Positions 1-7,944 of a DNA stretch of 19,140 nucleotides are shown here, in pieces; position 1 is the first letter of the stretch, and every line of letters starts with the position of its first letter. The notes beneath the pieces are model-generated. The model saw nothing but the letters and a program-made list of their open reading frames with translations, ran no database searches and was not told the DNA's origin. This DNA is from Perkinsus olseni (taxonomy: Eukaryota > Perkinsozoa > Perkinsida > Perkinsidae): the NCBI GenBank assembly GCA_013115135.1, contig JABANP010000755.1:1-19140 (forward strand), given 5' to 3'. Both the position numbers and the translations under genes were made by a program.

Positions 1-338
1 AGAACCTCTGATAATAAGTGCCTCTGTAAACCTCTAATGACAATAGCTGACGGCAAGACTACACTACCTTGCACTCTTGCTATTCCTCTACAATCAATAT
101 ATAAATACTCAACATCTCGGCCCCCCAAGGTGGCGGCTATAGAGCAGACACCTTCCTAGAAGATTCGACAGAAAGTTGAGTAGGGCTCCCTTAGGGTTGA
201 CAGCAACAGTAGCGGGAATCTCTGGGGGACCTCCAACTCTTAATATACCATCGGGAGTGAAGTACATCGGTACGACAGTTCGATGGTCCTCTAACAGCTT
301 ATATTCATGGACAAGAAAGAAATTATCATTGGTCCATG
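1..338 (-). mobile_element. LTR of element A (3' LTR, cut by window start)
   Basis: These 338 bases are repeated without a mismatch at 7461-7798 in the same orientation. Identity stops abruptly at 338/7798. On the + strand the last CA before the break is at 335-336 (7795-7796), which would fit a TG...CA LTR edge. On the minus strand the integrase ORF of element A enters this block and ends at 109, so the last 75 codons of pol lie in U3. A TATA-like stretch follows the stop on the minus strand at about 92-109. The outer edge of this copy is beyond the window, so LTR length and target-site duplication cannot be read. An alternative is a segmental duplication of the 3' end of an element. Confidence 0.7.
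92..109 (-). promoter_or_regulatory. TATA-like box in the LTR
   Basis: The minus strand reads TATTTATATATTG just after the pol stop codon, within the putative U3/R part of the LTR. The same sequence occurs in the right LTR at 7552-7569. The position fits an LTR promoter, but this rests on AT-rich sequence and placement only. Confidence 0.3.
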
Positions 339-2481
339 ATATCTTACTACCAACCCTCACCGTACCATCTTCATCTTTCCATGCTAAGAAAGGATGACCA
401 GAAGACACAATTCGCACTCTCCTCTTTGGTGGAAGGTCTTCGGTGGTAGGTGGAGATGATAGATCTCTCCTCTTATGACCTCTTGAAGTGGATGTCGGCA
501 CACGATCTTCTTCTTCTGATATATAAAAAGGTTTGATGTGATCCTTATGAAAGATTTGTCGTGTACCATCCGAAAGCTGTATCTCATAACACTGCCCGCC
601 GATAGGATTCATAATGGTACCTCTTATCCATTGTGAATCTAACTTATGTTGGGGCTTACGATAAATGTAGACCGATTCTCCTCGAACATAATGTTCTCGG
701 ACCTCTGGGCCTTTACTCTTCTCTCTCGATCTCGTCCACGCGTCAGACCAAACACTCAACAATTGTCGACGATGACGATCTAATCGAGATACCTCTGAGA
801 GTACAGCTGACGTTCTAATCTTATTAGGATACGAAATAAATGACACAATATTCTCATGGGTAAGCGGCTCCCGCAGAACTTGACTACGTAATGACACATC
901 AAAAGGGAGCCTCAGCTTAAACCCAAAGAGAATCTCATGCGGAGAGATGCCGAGCTCCGGATCCGGCACGGAGTTCAGGCGGCCTTCCGCAATAGATAAT
1001 AAATCGACCCAAGAAGCTCTCTGACGACTCTTGAGTAAACGGCGTAATGAATCCCCAATTGTTCTATGCTGGCGTTCATAGAACCCCCCCGATGCCGGAT
1101 GGGCAACGGGTAATACTATATGACGAGCAGAGTATAAACAACAAAGGGCATCAAATCTGGGAGACAGAGTAAACTGCCGTCCCTGATCACTTATAAAGGT
1201 AGATGGAGTTCCAAACCTCAGCAGAACTTGTGTTTCTATTACTCTGCATATAGTATTAGTACTTATATCTGCCAGCGGGAGCAGAAGGGTAAATCGACTT
1301 AGTAAATCTGTACACGTCAGCACCCACCTCTCTCCCTTAGAACTGGGGAGTAGCGGCCCTACTATATCGAGCCCCAAAACTTCGAAAGGCTCGCTAGGGG
1401 TCCATAGATGGGCCTCATGCTGACGCTTAAGAAAAGAAGCTGACACTTGACAAGGATGACAGCTTCGAATGACCGACTTGACATCGGCTCGACTACGTGG
1501 CCACCAGAATAAACGACGTAAATAGCGATGAGTAGAATTCACCGCCGGATGACCTCTAAGATCATGATAATATTTAATCAACTCAACTGGTAGCCGCGAA
1601 TATTTCGACTTTGGCAATACTATTCTAACATCATCTTCATCATCAACGGGATCCTTTTTACATAGGACATCATTGTGAAGGAAGGCGTTCTCACCATAAT
1701 AGACGACTGCTGGAGCCACCGACCGTTTCTTCTTCGACAGATCGGCTCCTTCTTCTAGTAGATGACGCACTTCACGACATAGGGGATCCTTCTCCTGCTC
1801 TCTAATCAAGAACCTTCTTATCAGCTCATGCTTCGGAGTAGCTGAATCTCCTTTCCAAGCATGAAAAGTCTTATCAAGATCGTAATAGGTTTTCAGAGAT
1901 GGTACATTCTCGAGAGTAGGTAGTAGTAAAGAGTGAGGGTAGTAGAGATCAAAAACCTCAAAGGCCAACAACGGGACCTCACTATCATCAATGGCGACTG
2001 TTAGGTCTATAGCAGTTAGAGGCACGTCACGACTAGCGTGAATACTCAGAAGCTCTCGAGAAAAGGGAATATCATCAATAATTCTTGATAAGATGTCAAC
2101 TCGTTTAGTAAAGAATGAGGTATTCGGATGATGAATAAATGATACTGAGATACTCATCGTCTTCAACTCGGCTATAATATCATCCGTGCAATCACGGATC
2201 CGACGAGTGGCCAACCACTCAATCCCCTTCAACTTCCTCTCAGGTCCTCCCATTCTTCTGATCGCTGTGAATGAATCACTTCCCAGCACTATCGTTCGCA
2301 AAGATCTCCACCAATTCCTCTCGAATTGTTGACATAACGCCGTCAGACTCTGAAGAATTGCGAACATCTCACGGCGATTCGCATGCCAGGCCTCGGCGCG
2401 ATCAGGGAATAGGTGGGCTTCTCCATAGATAGATACCCATTCCTCTCTCTCCTCTTCTCCTCCCCCCTCTCTGGAGCGCAA
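109..2481 (-). CDS. pol: Ty3/Gypsy-like RNase H-integrase polyprotein of element A (RT missing)
   Basis: A 790-codon ORF encoding the back half of an LTR-retrotransposon Pol. RNase H is at residues 1-135, with E38 (NRREMF), D69 (GSDS) and D129 (VDILSR). The H2C2 zinc finger has H306, H311, C341 and C344. The integrase catalytic triad is D372 (LGLDIVGP), D432 (ISDQG) and E469 (GFYER), with spacings of 59 and 36 residues, typical of DD(35)E integrases. An SH3-like tail lies at about 597-652. Integrase inserts element cDNA into the host genome; RNase H removes the RNA strand during reverse transcription. The nominal first codon is TTG and the frame is open further upstream, so it is not a real start. 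The first RNase H motif lies in another frame at 2500-2565. Protease and RT are absent, so the element cannot be autonomous. BEL/Pao affiliation is less likely but not excluded. Confidence 0.85.
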   Translation of the reverse strand: MRSREGGGEEEREEWVSIYGEAHLFPDRAEAWHANRREMFAILQSLTALCQQFERNWWRSLRTIVLGSDSFTAIRRMGGPERKLKGIEWLATRRIRDCTDDIIAELKTMSISVSFIHHPNTSFFTKRVDILSRIIDDIPFSRELLSIHASRDVPLTAIDLTVAIDDSEVPLLAFEVFDLYYPHSLLLPTLENVPSLKTYYDLDKTFHAWKGDSATPKHELIRRFLIREQEKDPLCREVRHLLEEGADLSKKKRSVAPAVVYYGENAFLHNDVLCKKDPVDDEDDVRIVLPKSKYSRLPVELIKYYHDLRGHPAVNSTHRYLRRLFWWPRSRADVKSVIRSCHPCQVSASFLKRQHEAHLWTPSEPFEVLGLDIVGPLLPSSKGERWVLTCTDLLSRFTLLLPLADISTNTICRVIETQVLLRFGTPSTFISDQGRQFTLSPRFDALCCLYSARHIVLPVAHPASGGFYERQHRTIGDSLRRLLKSRQRASWVDLLSIAEGRLNSVPDPELGISPHEILFGFKLRLPFDVSLRSQVLREPLTHENIVSFISYPNKIRTSAVLSEVSRLDRHRRQLLSVWSDAWTRSREKSKGPEVREHYVRGESVYIYRKPQHKLDSQWIRGTIMNPIGGQCYEIQLSDGTRQIFHKDHIKPFYISEEEDRVPTSTSRGHKRRDLSSPPTTEDLPPKRRVRIVSSGHPFLAWKDEDGTVRVGSKISWTNDNFFLVHEYKLLEDHRTVVPMYFTPDGILRVGGPPEIPATVAVNPKGALLNFLSNLLGRCLLYSRHLGGPRC

Positions 2482-2600
2482 AGCTCCATATAAGATACCG
2501 ATTTCCGATACGTAAAGATACCGTATCCGGCCCCGTCATCATTTTCAGTGACCACGACTTTTTCAACACTTCATTCTCAGCCCCCGCGAAATTTTGCTCA
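2482..2600 (-). other. Gag/RNase H junction: internal deletion of protease and RT
   Basis: On the minus strand the Gag frame runs through its zinc knuckles to about 2575. Within a few codons another frame gives VVVTENDDGAGYGIF, which resembles the first RNase H motif (D..G.G). A third frame then carries the rest of RNase H from 2481. The roughly 1.5-2 kb usually filled by protease and reverse transcriptase is absent. At least one frameshift is needed near 2480-2500 to join the RNase H pieces. Confidence 0.6.
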
Positions 2601-3133
2601 ACACAAGTCAGGTCAACCACACAAGATAACGGATCCGACGAACTTCGCGCACCCTGAGTGGCCCCGGTGGTTGCATCACTAGTTGAGGTCTTCGACTGCG
2701 AAGTGCAGCCCACCTCAATAGTGTATGCGGAAGCCCTCTTAGGTAAACCACCTTTACCGGCGCTTGAAGCTCGATCCGTACCCTGTGGCCTCTGACCTGA
2801 AATGAGCGGGGAAGGACATACATACTGTAAGTGACCTTGCTGAGAACATCTCCTACATCTCACCGTAGGAGAAATTGCACAATCTGCCAGTCGATGCCTG
2901 AGTCCGCAGCGAGGACATCTCTGGGCCATATCTCCCGGCTTTTCACTCCTGCAATAACGCCAAGAATGTCCGGGCTGTAGGCACCTACTGCAAGTGCCCG
3001 TGAAGGACGATACTGCTGATTTTCCCTTACCAGCAGCAGCCCTCTTCGGTGCCAAATCCGGCGAACTTTTGGCCTCCCATCGATTTTTCCCAGAGCTCAG
3101 CTGTGACTCGAAATGCATAGCTTCCCCTCGCAA
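2570..3133 (-). CDS. gag: Gag nucleocapsid part with three zinc knuckles (element A)
   Basis: This frame carries three closely spaced cysteine/histidine knuckles at about 2992-2815. The first and third are canonical CX2CX4HX4C (CSRCLQPGHSWRYC and CRRCSQQGHLQYVC). The middle one has a one-residue-shorter spacing (CPRCGLRHRLADC). Such knuckles bind the element's RNA during particle assembly. Upstream of them is a basic stretch rich in K, R and A. The open frame continues to 2402, but beyond about 2575 it overlaps RNase H sequence in other frames, so I end the real coding there. The frame differs from that of the capsid part, with which it overlaps at 3027-3133, so a frameshift near 3130 or a programmed shift is needed to make one Gag. 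Confidence 0.75.
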
Positions 3134-3596
3134 TTCTTTTATACGACATACGATCGACCGCCTTCCCCAGGCTCTCTATAGCTTTCGATAATTTCGGTAA
3201 CAACCCCATTCTCGCTCTTACACACTTCTCCAATTCCAAATGCTGCTTACCGAATACCGAACATAATAAACTTGACTCCTTATCGATACGGACGAAGTAG
3301 TCTTCCACCCGTTCATCTTCTTTCTGTGCCAAGCGTTCCCAACGCAATAATGCTTCCCCTTTATTAAATGTGCCGGAAAATCTATCATCGAGATATTCCC
3401 AAACTCTCATCACGATATCCGAACTCGATAACCCTTCTGATAACTTCTCTCTTATCATGACATTAATGTCATCTCTAAGCGGCCCCGAGAAATTCCGAAG
3501 TAAATAATAAAGTTCCGGCTCCCCTTTCAGATGATAAATAGCGATCTTGTCCATCCGACCTGTAAGCCGAAGAGCTTCGAACAGGTGAGAATACAT
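3027..3596 (-). CDS. gag: Gag capsid-like part (element A)
   Basis: A 189-codon ORF with the helical, charged composition of a retrotransposon capsid. Features include the segment YHLKGEPELYYLLRNF, a WEYLDDRF motif and LLRWERLAQKEDERVEDYF, all typical of the Ty3/Gypsy-like Gag region that forms the particle shell. The recognisable part ends near 3130, where it passes into the zinc-knuckle frame; the last 30 or so codons are probably read in the wrong frame. The frame is open upstream of the first ATG to about 3660, so the ATG at 3596 need not be the start. Assignment to Gag rests on overall character and on the adjoining knuckles rather than on a diagnostic catalytic motif. Confidence 0.65.
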   Translation of the reverse strand: MYSHLFEALRLTGRMDKIAIYHLKGEPELYYLLRNFSGPLRDDINVMIREKLSEGLSSSDIVMRVWEYLDDRFSGTFNKGEALLRWERLAQKEDERVEDYFVRIDKESSLLCSVFGKQHLELEKCVRARMGLLPKLSKAIESLGKAVDRMSYKRIARGSYAFRVTAELWEKSMGGQKFAGFGTEEGCCW

Positions 3597-3607
3597 TGCA
3601 GAACAGG

Positions 3608-3904
3608 TTAGTCCACCCGGTGGACTCCACCGCTGAGCGGATCTAGCATTATCCTCTCAGTTCGACAATAACTTCCGATACAAAAAGACTCAGTTAAATG
3701 GTGGTTCTGGCCCGATAACGGTGAGAGATATAGAGATGATGGCACGCGATCATGCCGAGATACCACCTGAGACAGACATGGACAAGGCCTACGTGGTAGG
3801 CCTGGTATTTCAATAGTAGTATTAGTCATGGTAATTTGCCCTCGTTGGTTCTCCCAATCATCGTTGTCATCACACTTAAAAAAAAACCATGCGAGATTGA
3901 ACAA
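3608..3904 (-). pseudogene. Possible N-terminal Gag segment, frame-shifted
   Basis: A 98-codon minus-strand ORF directly upstream of the capsid part in the same direction. An internal ATG near 3830 begins MTNTTIEIPGLPRRP, a plausible Gag start. The frame ends at 3608 while the capsid part runs in a different frame across 3596-3660, so a frameshift near 3630-3660 would be needed to join them. There is no domain match I can name. It may be 5' leader rather than coding sequence. Confidence 0.3.
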
Positions 3905-3955
3905 AACGGGGCGCTGAGAACATGACGAAACACTCGGACTAGTACGGACTCTGAT

Positions 3956-4025
3956 AGAGTCTGGATGCGATATTCTCTGTAGTACAGAGTCACTCTATAC
4001 TACAGAAATATCGCATCCGGACTCT
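3956..4025. repeat. Long inverted repeat (29/28-nt arms, 13-nt spacer)
   Basis: Arms 3956-3984 and 3998-4025 are complementary apart from one mismatch and one single-base gap. A small nested palindrome (GACTCT-GAT-AGAGTC) overlaps the outer edge of the left arm. It lies between the 5' end of element A's Gag and the MULE fragment. It could mark a terminal repeat or a fold-back insertion; no target-site duplication is evident. Confidence 0.8.
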
Positions 4026-4136
4026 GAATGAACATTCAACGAATACAAAACGCGAAATACATACTGAAAATAGGATTCTCGCACTCAGGTACACAGCAAC
4101 TTCAGTGGGTCATCGGCATTCCAAGTCGTCTTCAGC

Positions 4137-4527
4137 ACAAGGAGACTAATCGCAGCAACAAGAACTGCTCCAATGATTTCAACTGATGCCACATACAAAT
4201 TGAATTATCATTCATTTCCTGTGCTCCTGCTGGCCATTGTAGATTATAGAAATCATGTTTTCCCTGTTGCTCTGGCCATATGCGGGAATGAGAAAAACAG
4301 CCGATTTCGCAGAACTCTTCCGATCTCTGAATGTGGCCGCTCAAAAAATCAACCTGCCGCCGCATTCACCGGAGTATATTATGGCAGATGGTGCGAGGCA
4401 GATTACGAACGCCGCAAAACTCATCTACCCCAGGGCCAAGCGATGCATGTGCTGGTTCCATGTGGAAAAAAATGTGGAAGACCTAGTGAGGCTGACAGGG
4501 CCTTTGAGACTGCTGAAGATGTAAAAG
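4137..4527 (+). pseudogene. MULE-type transposase fragment (frameshifted)
   Basis: Two overlapping + frames together give a partial MULE (Mutator-like) DDE transposase domain. The first frame reads TDATYKLNYHSFPVLLLAIVD and on through PVALAICGNEK. After a five-A run near 4292-4296 the match moves to the other frame: TADFAELFRSLN, then ADGARQITNAAKLIYPRA and CWFHVEKN. The aspartates of TDATY and ADGAR sit where the first two catalytic acids of the family lie, and the CWFH segment is typical. The third acid, the DNA-binding domain and both ends are missing, and the frame stops at 4522-4524. It is the only + strand element coding in the left part. An inactive remnant. Confidence 0.75.
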
Positions 4528-4740
4528 GATCGTAGAACCCAACATGATAATGTAGGGGACACCAGATAGGTAAAAACCGTCGCACGGAATAAAATCCTGG
4601 AGGTATCATGAGTTACATCCGTCTCATGTGTCTCATCAGTCTCATCTGTCTCATCAGTCTCATCAGTCGCGTCGCATATTACTAGCGCGCGTCTGTGACG
4701 CTGTCTCGCGTCATGTGACGTGACGTACGGATCATGAGCT
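4528..4740. other. Spacer between MULE fragment and LTR edge
   Basis: No gene was seen. It holds an AATAAA on the + strand near 4588, the 9-bp tandem repeat at 4621-4665 and CG-rich short repeats (GTGACG, CGCGTC) at about 4690-4725. Part of it may be the body of the LTR whose edge is at 4758. Confidence 0.5.
4621..4665 (+). repeat. 9-bp tandem repeat, five copies
   Basis: Five consecutive copies of GTCTCATCA: copies 2, 4 and 5 are exact, while copies 1 and 3 differ at one or two bases near their ends. A decayed sixth unit (GTCGCGTCG) follows. Confidence 0.9.
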
Positions 4741-4770
4741 AGATGTGTCCTTACAACATTCCCACCCCTC
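4741..4770 (-). mobile_element. Polypurine tract and LTR edge of another LTR element
   Basis: On the minus strand, positions 4770-4759 read GAGGGGTGGGAA, directly followed at 4758 by TGTTGTAAGGACACATC. A purine-only run (one T) next to TGTTGTAAG is the usual layout of a polypurine tract abutting the 5' edge of a 3' LTR. The LTR would extend to lower coordinates; its other end was not found, and no matching second LTR lies in the window. It could belong to element B or to a further element. Confidence 0.45.
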
Positions 4771-5041
4771 GAAATGAGTCGGGCGAGTACAACAAATTAT
4801 ATATCAATGAAGAATTATCATGATCATAAAAGGTAGATAAAGGCAATCAACTATTGACATGAACATGGTTATCAAAGTTATTGTTTTTTTATAATTAAAT
4901 GATTTTTAAGAGAGCACTAGAGCTACGTGTAGTACTGCGACTTGGGGGTCAAAGTAAATCTTGTTAATTTTACAGTGAACGGAATCTCCAAAAATGTCAC
5001 CTTCAGCTTGACCAGTAGGTTGTGAATCCGTCACCCATGTT
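4771..5041 (-). other. AT-rich tail between LTR edge and pol fragment
   Basis: Strongly AT-rich from about 4790 to 4920, unlike its surroundings, with no convincing coding region. One minus-strand frame stays open for about 45 codons from 5041 (beginning PKTWVTDSQPTGQ) but I do not recognise it. It looks like the 3' untranslated end of an LTR element, or a junction between two element fragments. Confidence 0.4.
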
Positions 5042-6781
5042 TTAGGACCAGGTGACGCTTCGTAGACCATGCAGAACCTCCGACAAGGTGCCGTTGGCTA
5101 GTGGAATCAGTACGGTATATTTCGTTAGGAGATCAGTCGCCGTGAGCACAACCTTGAAAGACGCAGTATGCCACACAGCCGTGTGGTACGGACCAGTAAG
5201 GTCCAGACCCAAGGTCTGGAAGGGCCGTGACGGGGCCGGGTAGGTACTAGGCGAATGCCAGGCACGGGACTGTTGGGTGAGAAGACACGGTTGGCACTGC
5301 TTAACGTAACGGCGGACTGCGTGACGGAGCTTTGGTGACCAGAAGTAACGCTCGACAAGATGTCGAGTAGCCTTTATACCAAGATGACCGCCGACACAGT
5401 GAAAATGATGAATGATGTCGTGAATGAGCTCCTTGTGATCATCGTCGTGTAAGGCCACCTGAGGGACGATCTGGCCGTAGACGTCGTAGAGCACATGCCG
5501 GAGGAGTAAACCGGAAGGACTGACCACCAGGTGTTGGGTAGCCTTACGCAAGGATGGGCTGTGGCCACGGGAAGGACTAGACAGGTAGTCAACATACTCA
5601 GATAATCGGGACGAGTCGCGCTGTCGAGCTCGGAAGAAGCACAGGTCAGCGGGCAGGTCAGACTGAGTGCCGATAGGCCTGAAAGCGTGGAAGAGACGAT
5701 GCAAGCGCCGATAATCCTGGATAGCAGACACAAGGTCTGTGGCCAGCCAAGGCGTTGGCAGGACTTGTAAGATAGCAGCTCGTTGTACCAGAGATGTAGC
5801 AACAGGACGTTGACCCAAGTCGGCAGCCAACTCCTGGCCAGATGTGGTAGATGTGGAGAGCGGGTTATCGAAGCGGTCAAGTAATCTCGCGGTCAAGAGA
5901 GAACGCGTAGCGGAATCAGCAGGATTGGCCGTAGTGTCAACGTAGTCGAAACGAATAGTATTAAACCGTACCAGGCCAACCAACTCGATGCACTGTCCTA
6001 GCTTACGTTGTAGAAAGGCCTCTTGCCCAACCGGATTAGTGGATTTGGTTCGAAGGGTACGTAAGCAGGAGAGTGCGGTCTTGTTGTCAGTGAAGAGGGT
6101 CAGATGCGCGAAGTGGACCTTGGCAAGGCTCTCGTAGAGGATCAGCCGGGAAAGAGCAAAGTAGACAGCGTAGAGTTCCAGAACGTTGGCATGTAGTGCT
6201 CGCTCAGTACGACGTCGCAGGACGCGTTGGCCCTGCAAGATGAGATGACCGTCTTGGTAGATCTTGTAGGCTAAAGCGTACTGGCTGGCATCAGTGTAGA
6301 CCGTGGTAGGCAAGGCAGCGTTGATGAAGCGACACAGATGAGGAGGTTCGGCGTAGTCACGATAGATAAGGAGCCACTCACGGAGCAAGGCACCGAGGAT
6401 TGGGCTGATAGTATCCGTCAAAGCCCTCTGCAAGCGGTGCCGCTCGGAAGCGAGCAAACCTTGCAGCAAATTGCGCTGCTCCAGACAGTGCTCGGGCAAG
6501 ACGTCAGACTCGGCAGTCAACATGCCAAGGTGAGACAGAACAGTGCGGTAAGTCCAAGTGCGGTCAAGGTCAATGTGGAATAGTGCTTGCCAACGAGGTA
6601 GAGGGAACCGGACGAACTTGCCATGGTCGATGTACTCAAGGCCGAGGGCGTTCACCTTCGCGGTGTCGAACAGAACGATGGTCTTCTTAGGTGACATGGG
6701 AAGCGAGTAGCGGGCAAAAAGGTCAACAACTCGGCCGGTAAGGGTGGAGACCTCAGTAGGGGTCAGTGACCGTGTAGTCAT
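5042..6781 (-). pseudogene. pol: Pol fragment of element B: RT end, RNase H, truncated integrase
   Basis: A 579-codon ORF distinct from element A. Residues 12-50 (DLFARYSLPMSPKKT, then VNALGLEY) resemble the stretch just after the RT active site. RNase H follows with D164 (VYTDAS), E202 (LELYAV), D232 (LFTDNK) and D289 (NPADSATR). The H2C2 finger has H461, H466, C496 and C499. Integrase begins with D527 (LGLDLTGPY) but the ORF ends at residue 579, before the second catalytic D and the E. A stop lies six codons upstream of the first ATG, and no RT palm motif (Y-x-D-D) was found above it, so the fragment is cut at both ends. The NPAD-ATR form of the last RNase H motif resembles BEL/Pao elements; Ty3/Gypsy is the alternative. 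Not functional alone. Confidence 0.8.
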
Positions 6782-6792
6782 TTCTGGCGAAG

Positions 6793-7419
6793 ATCACACT
6801 GACCGCTCTGCAGAGTCTGCGAGATCAGCACCTATACAGTATATCGAGTCAAGAACCGTACTGGAGCCAGAAAAATGATTAACCTTGCATAGTCTCCGCA
6901 TAGAGAAGTTTAGCGCAGCTATATCTCCGCATGCTTCACGAGAAAGGGTTGTCGATCTGGACATATCCTGATGCAACCGATTGGCTTCGACTGTCCCTCG
7001 TGGGCTTTGCTGGAAACTCTTCTTTGCGGAGGTAACGACGGCCGACCTCGGAGCTCGCTGCGAAGTAGTCTCAACACCAGACTCTCAGATAGGGCCCGAT
7101 CGGGGTAACCACGCAGTGGATCGATCGGGCCAATCAAAAAGCATCTCTCATGAGCCTCCGGCTTCTCGGTGTACCGTTTGGTGATGGAGATCGTGTCTAC
7201 GGCACTTTGACTCGATCTTCCCCGAATGCGGTGTGAGAGTCAGAAAATTTCTCCCCTAAACACGCGCCTATCAACCTCGAAACGTCTCAGACGTGGGAAC
7301 TTCCCACTGGGAAGTGCCCTCTGTAAGAGCTTTCGCGAGCACCGTCCGAAATTCCTCGCTGGTATGGAAATGAAGTTTAGTATGCTTTTGTTGAGATTAT
7401 AGATAACGCAACATGATAA
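6793..7419. other. Gene-free segment with palindromes
   Basis: No gene was recognised and no RT motif extending element B was seen. It contains a perfect 10-bp inverted repeat (GGCCCGATCG at 7093-7102 with CGATCGGGCC at 7122-7131). Overlapping palindromes lie around 7291-7312 (GTGGGAACTTCCCAC, then CTTCCCACTGGGAAG). If the right LTR belongs to element A, this would be its 5' leader or sequence inserted into it. Confidence 0.4.
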
Positions 7420-7441
7420 CTTGAGCCAAGATGGCTACGTT
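7420..7441 (-). other. Relict spliced-leader sequence (dinoflagellate/Perkinsus type)
   Basis: The minus strand reads AA followed by CGTAGCCATCTTGGCTCAAG. The known dinoflagellate spliced leader, from memory, is DCCGUAGCCAUUUUGGCUCAAG, with Perkinsus forms having C or U at position 12. The match is 21 of 22 to the C form and 20 of 22 to the U form. No GT splice donor follows (next bases are TTATC), so this is not an SL RNA gene. It looks like the 5' end of a trans-spliced mRNA copied back into DNA. A TACTAAC lies immediately upstream on the same strand (7440-7446). Confidence 0.75.
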
Positions 7442-7798
7442 AGTAACCGACCTCTCCTCTAGAACCTCTGATAATAAGTGCCTCTGTAAACCTCTAATGA
7501 CAATAGCTGACGGCAAGACTACACTACCTTGCACTCTTGCTATTCCTCTACAATCAATATATAAATACTCAACATCTCGGCCCCCCAAGGTGGCGGCTAT
7601 AGAGCAGACACCTTCCTAGAAGATTCGACAGAAAGTTGAGTAGGGCTCCCTTAGGGTTGACAGCAACAGTAGCGGGAATCTCTGGGGGACCTCCAACTCT
7701 TAATATACCATCGGGAGTGAAGTACATCGGTACGACAGTTCGATGGTCCTCTAACAGCTTATATTCATGGACAAGAAAGAAATTATCATTGGTCCATG
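7442..7798 (-). mobile_element. LTR of element A (5' LTR) or solo 3' fragment
   Basis: Positions 7461-7798 are identical to 1-338. On the minus strand this copy lies upstream of gag and pol, where a 5' LTR belongs. Its inner edge must be at or below 7461, where the partner copy runs off the window; the spliced-leader relic at 7420-7441 sets a natural limit. Right of 7796 the sequence differs from the pol sequence that flanks the left copy, as expected for host flank. The end of the pol frame is also present here (7798 to 7569) without the rest of pol. Confidence 0.65.
7552..7569 (-). promoter_or_regulatory. TATA-like box in the right LTR
   Basis: Same TATTTATATATTG stretch as at 92-109. On the minus strand it lies about 230 bases inside the LTR and about 110 bases before the spliced-leader copy, a workable distance for a promoter that drives element A's RNA. 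Confidence 0.3.
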
Positions 7799-7944
7799 CC
7801 ATCCAATATCTGGGAGGCTGAACACAACTTCTGACTTTCAGCGCTGCTGGTTCAGCCTCCCCGTTCTTGGAATCTTCCGGTGGTTCGTCAGTATCTTCAA
7901 CGGTTGAGGATGCAACGGCGGTTACCGCCTCTTCCAATAACCTC

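Noticed and set aside
4621..4665. CRISPR-like array
   Set aside because: The units are contiguous 9-mers without spacers; it is a simple minisatellite, and the context is eukaryotic.
6794..7184. Short ORFs as the missing RT or Gag of element B
   Set aside because: I looked for a Y-x-D-D motif or zinc knuckle in all frames and saw none; the sequences resemble neither.
7408..7428. tRNA primer-binding site starting TGG next to the right LTR
   Set aside because: The minus strand does read CA, a 3-base gap, then TGGCTCAAGTTATC. The same bases are explained better by the 20-nt exact spliced-leader core, and the sequence does not resemble the 3' end of a tRNA.
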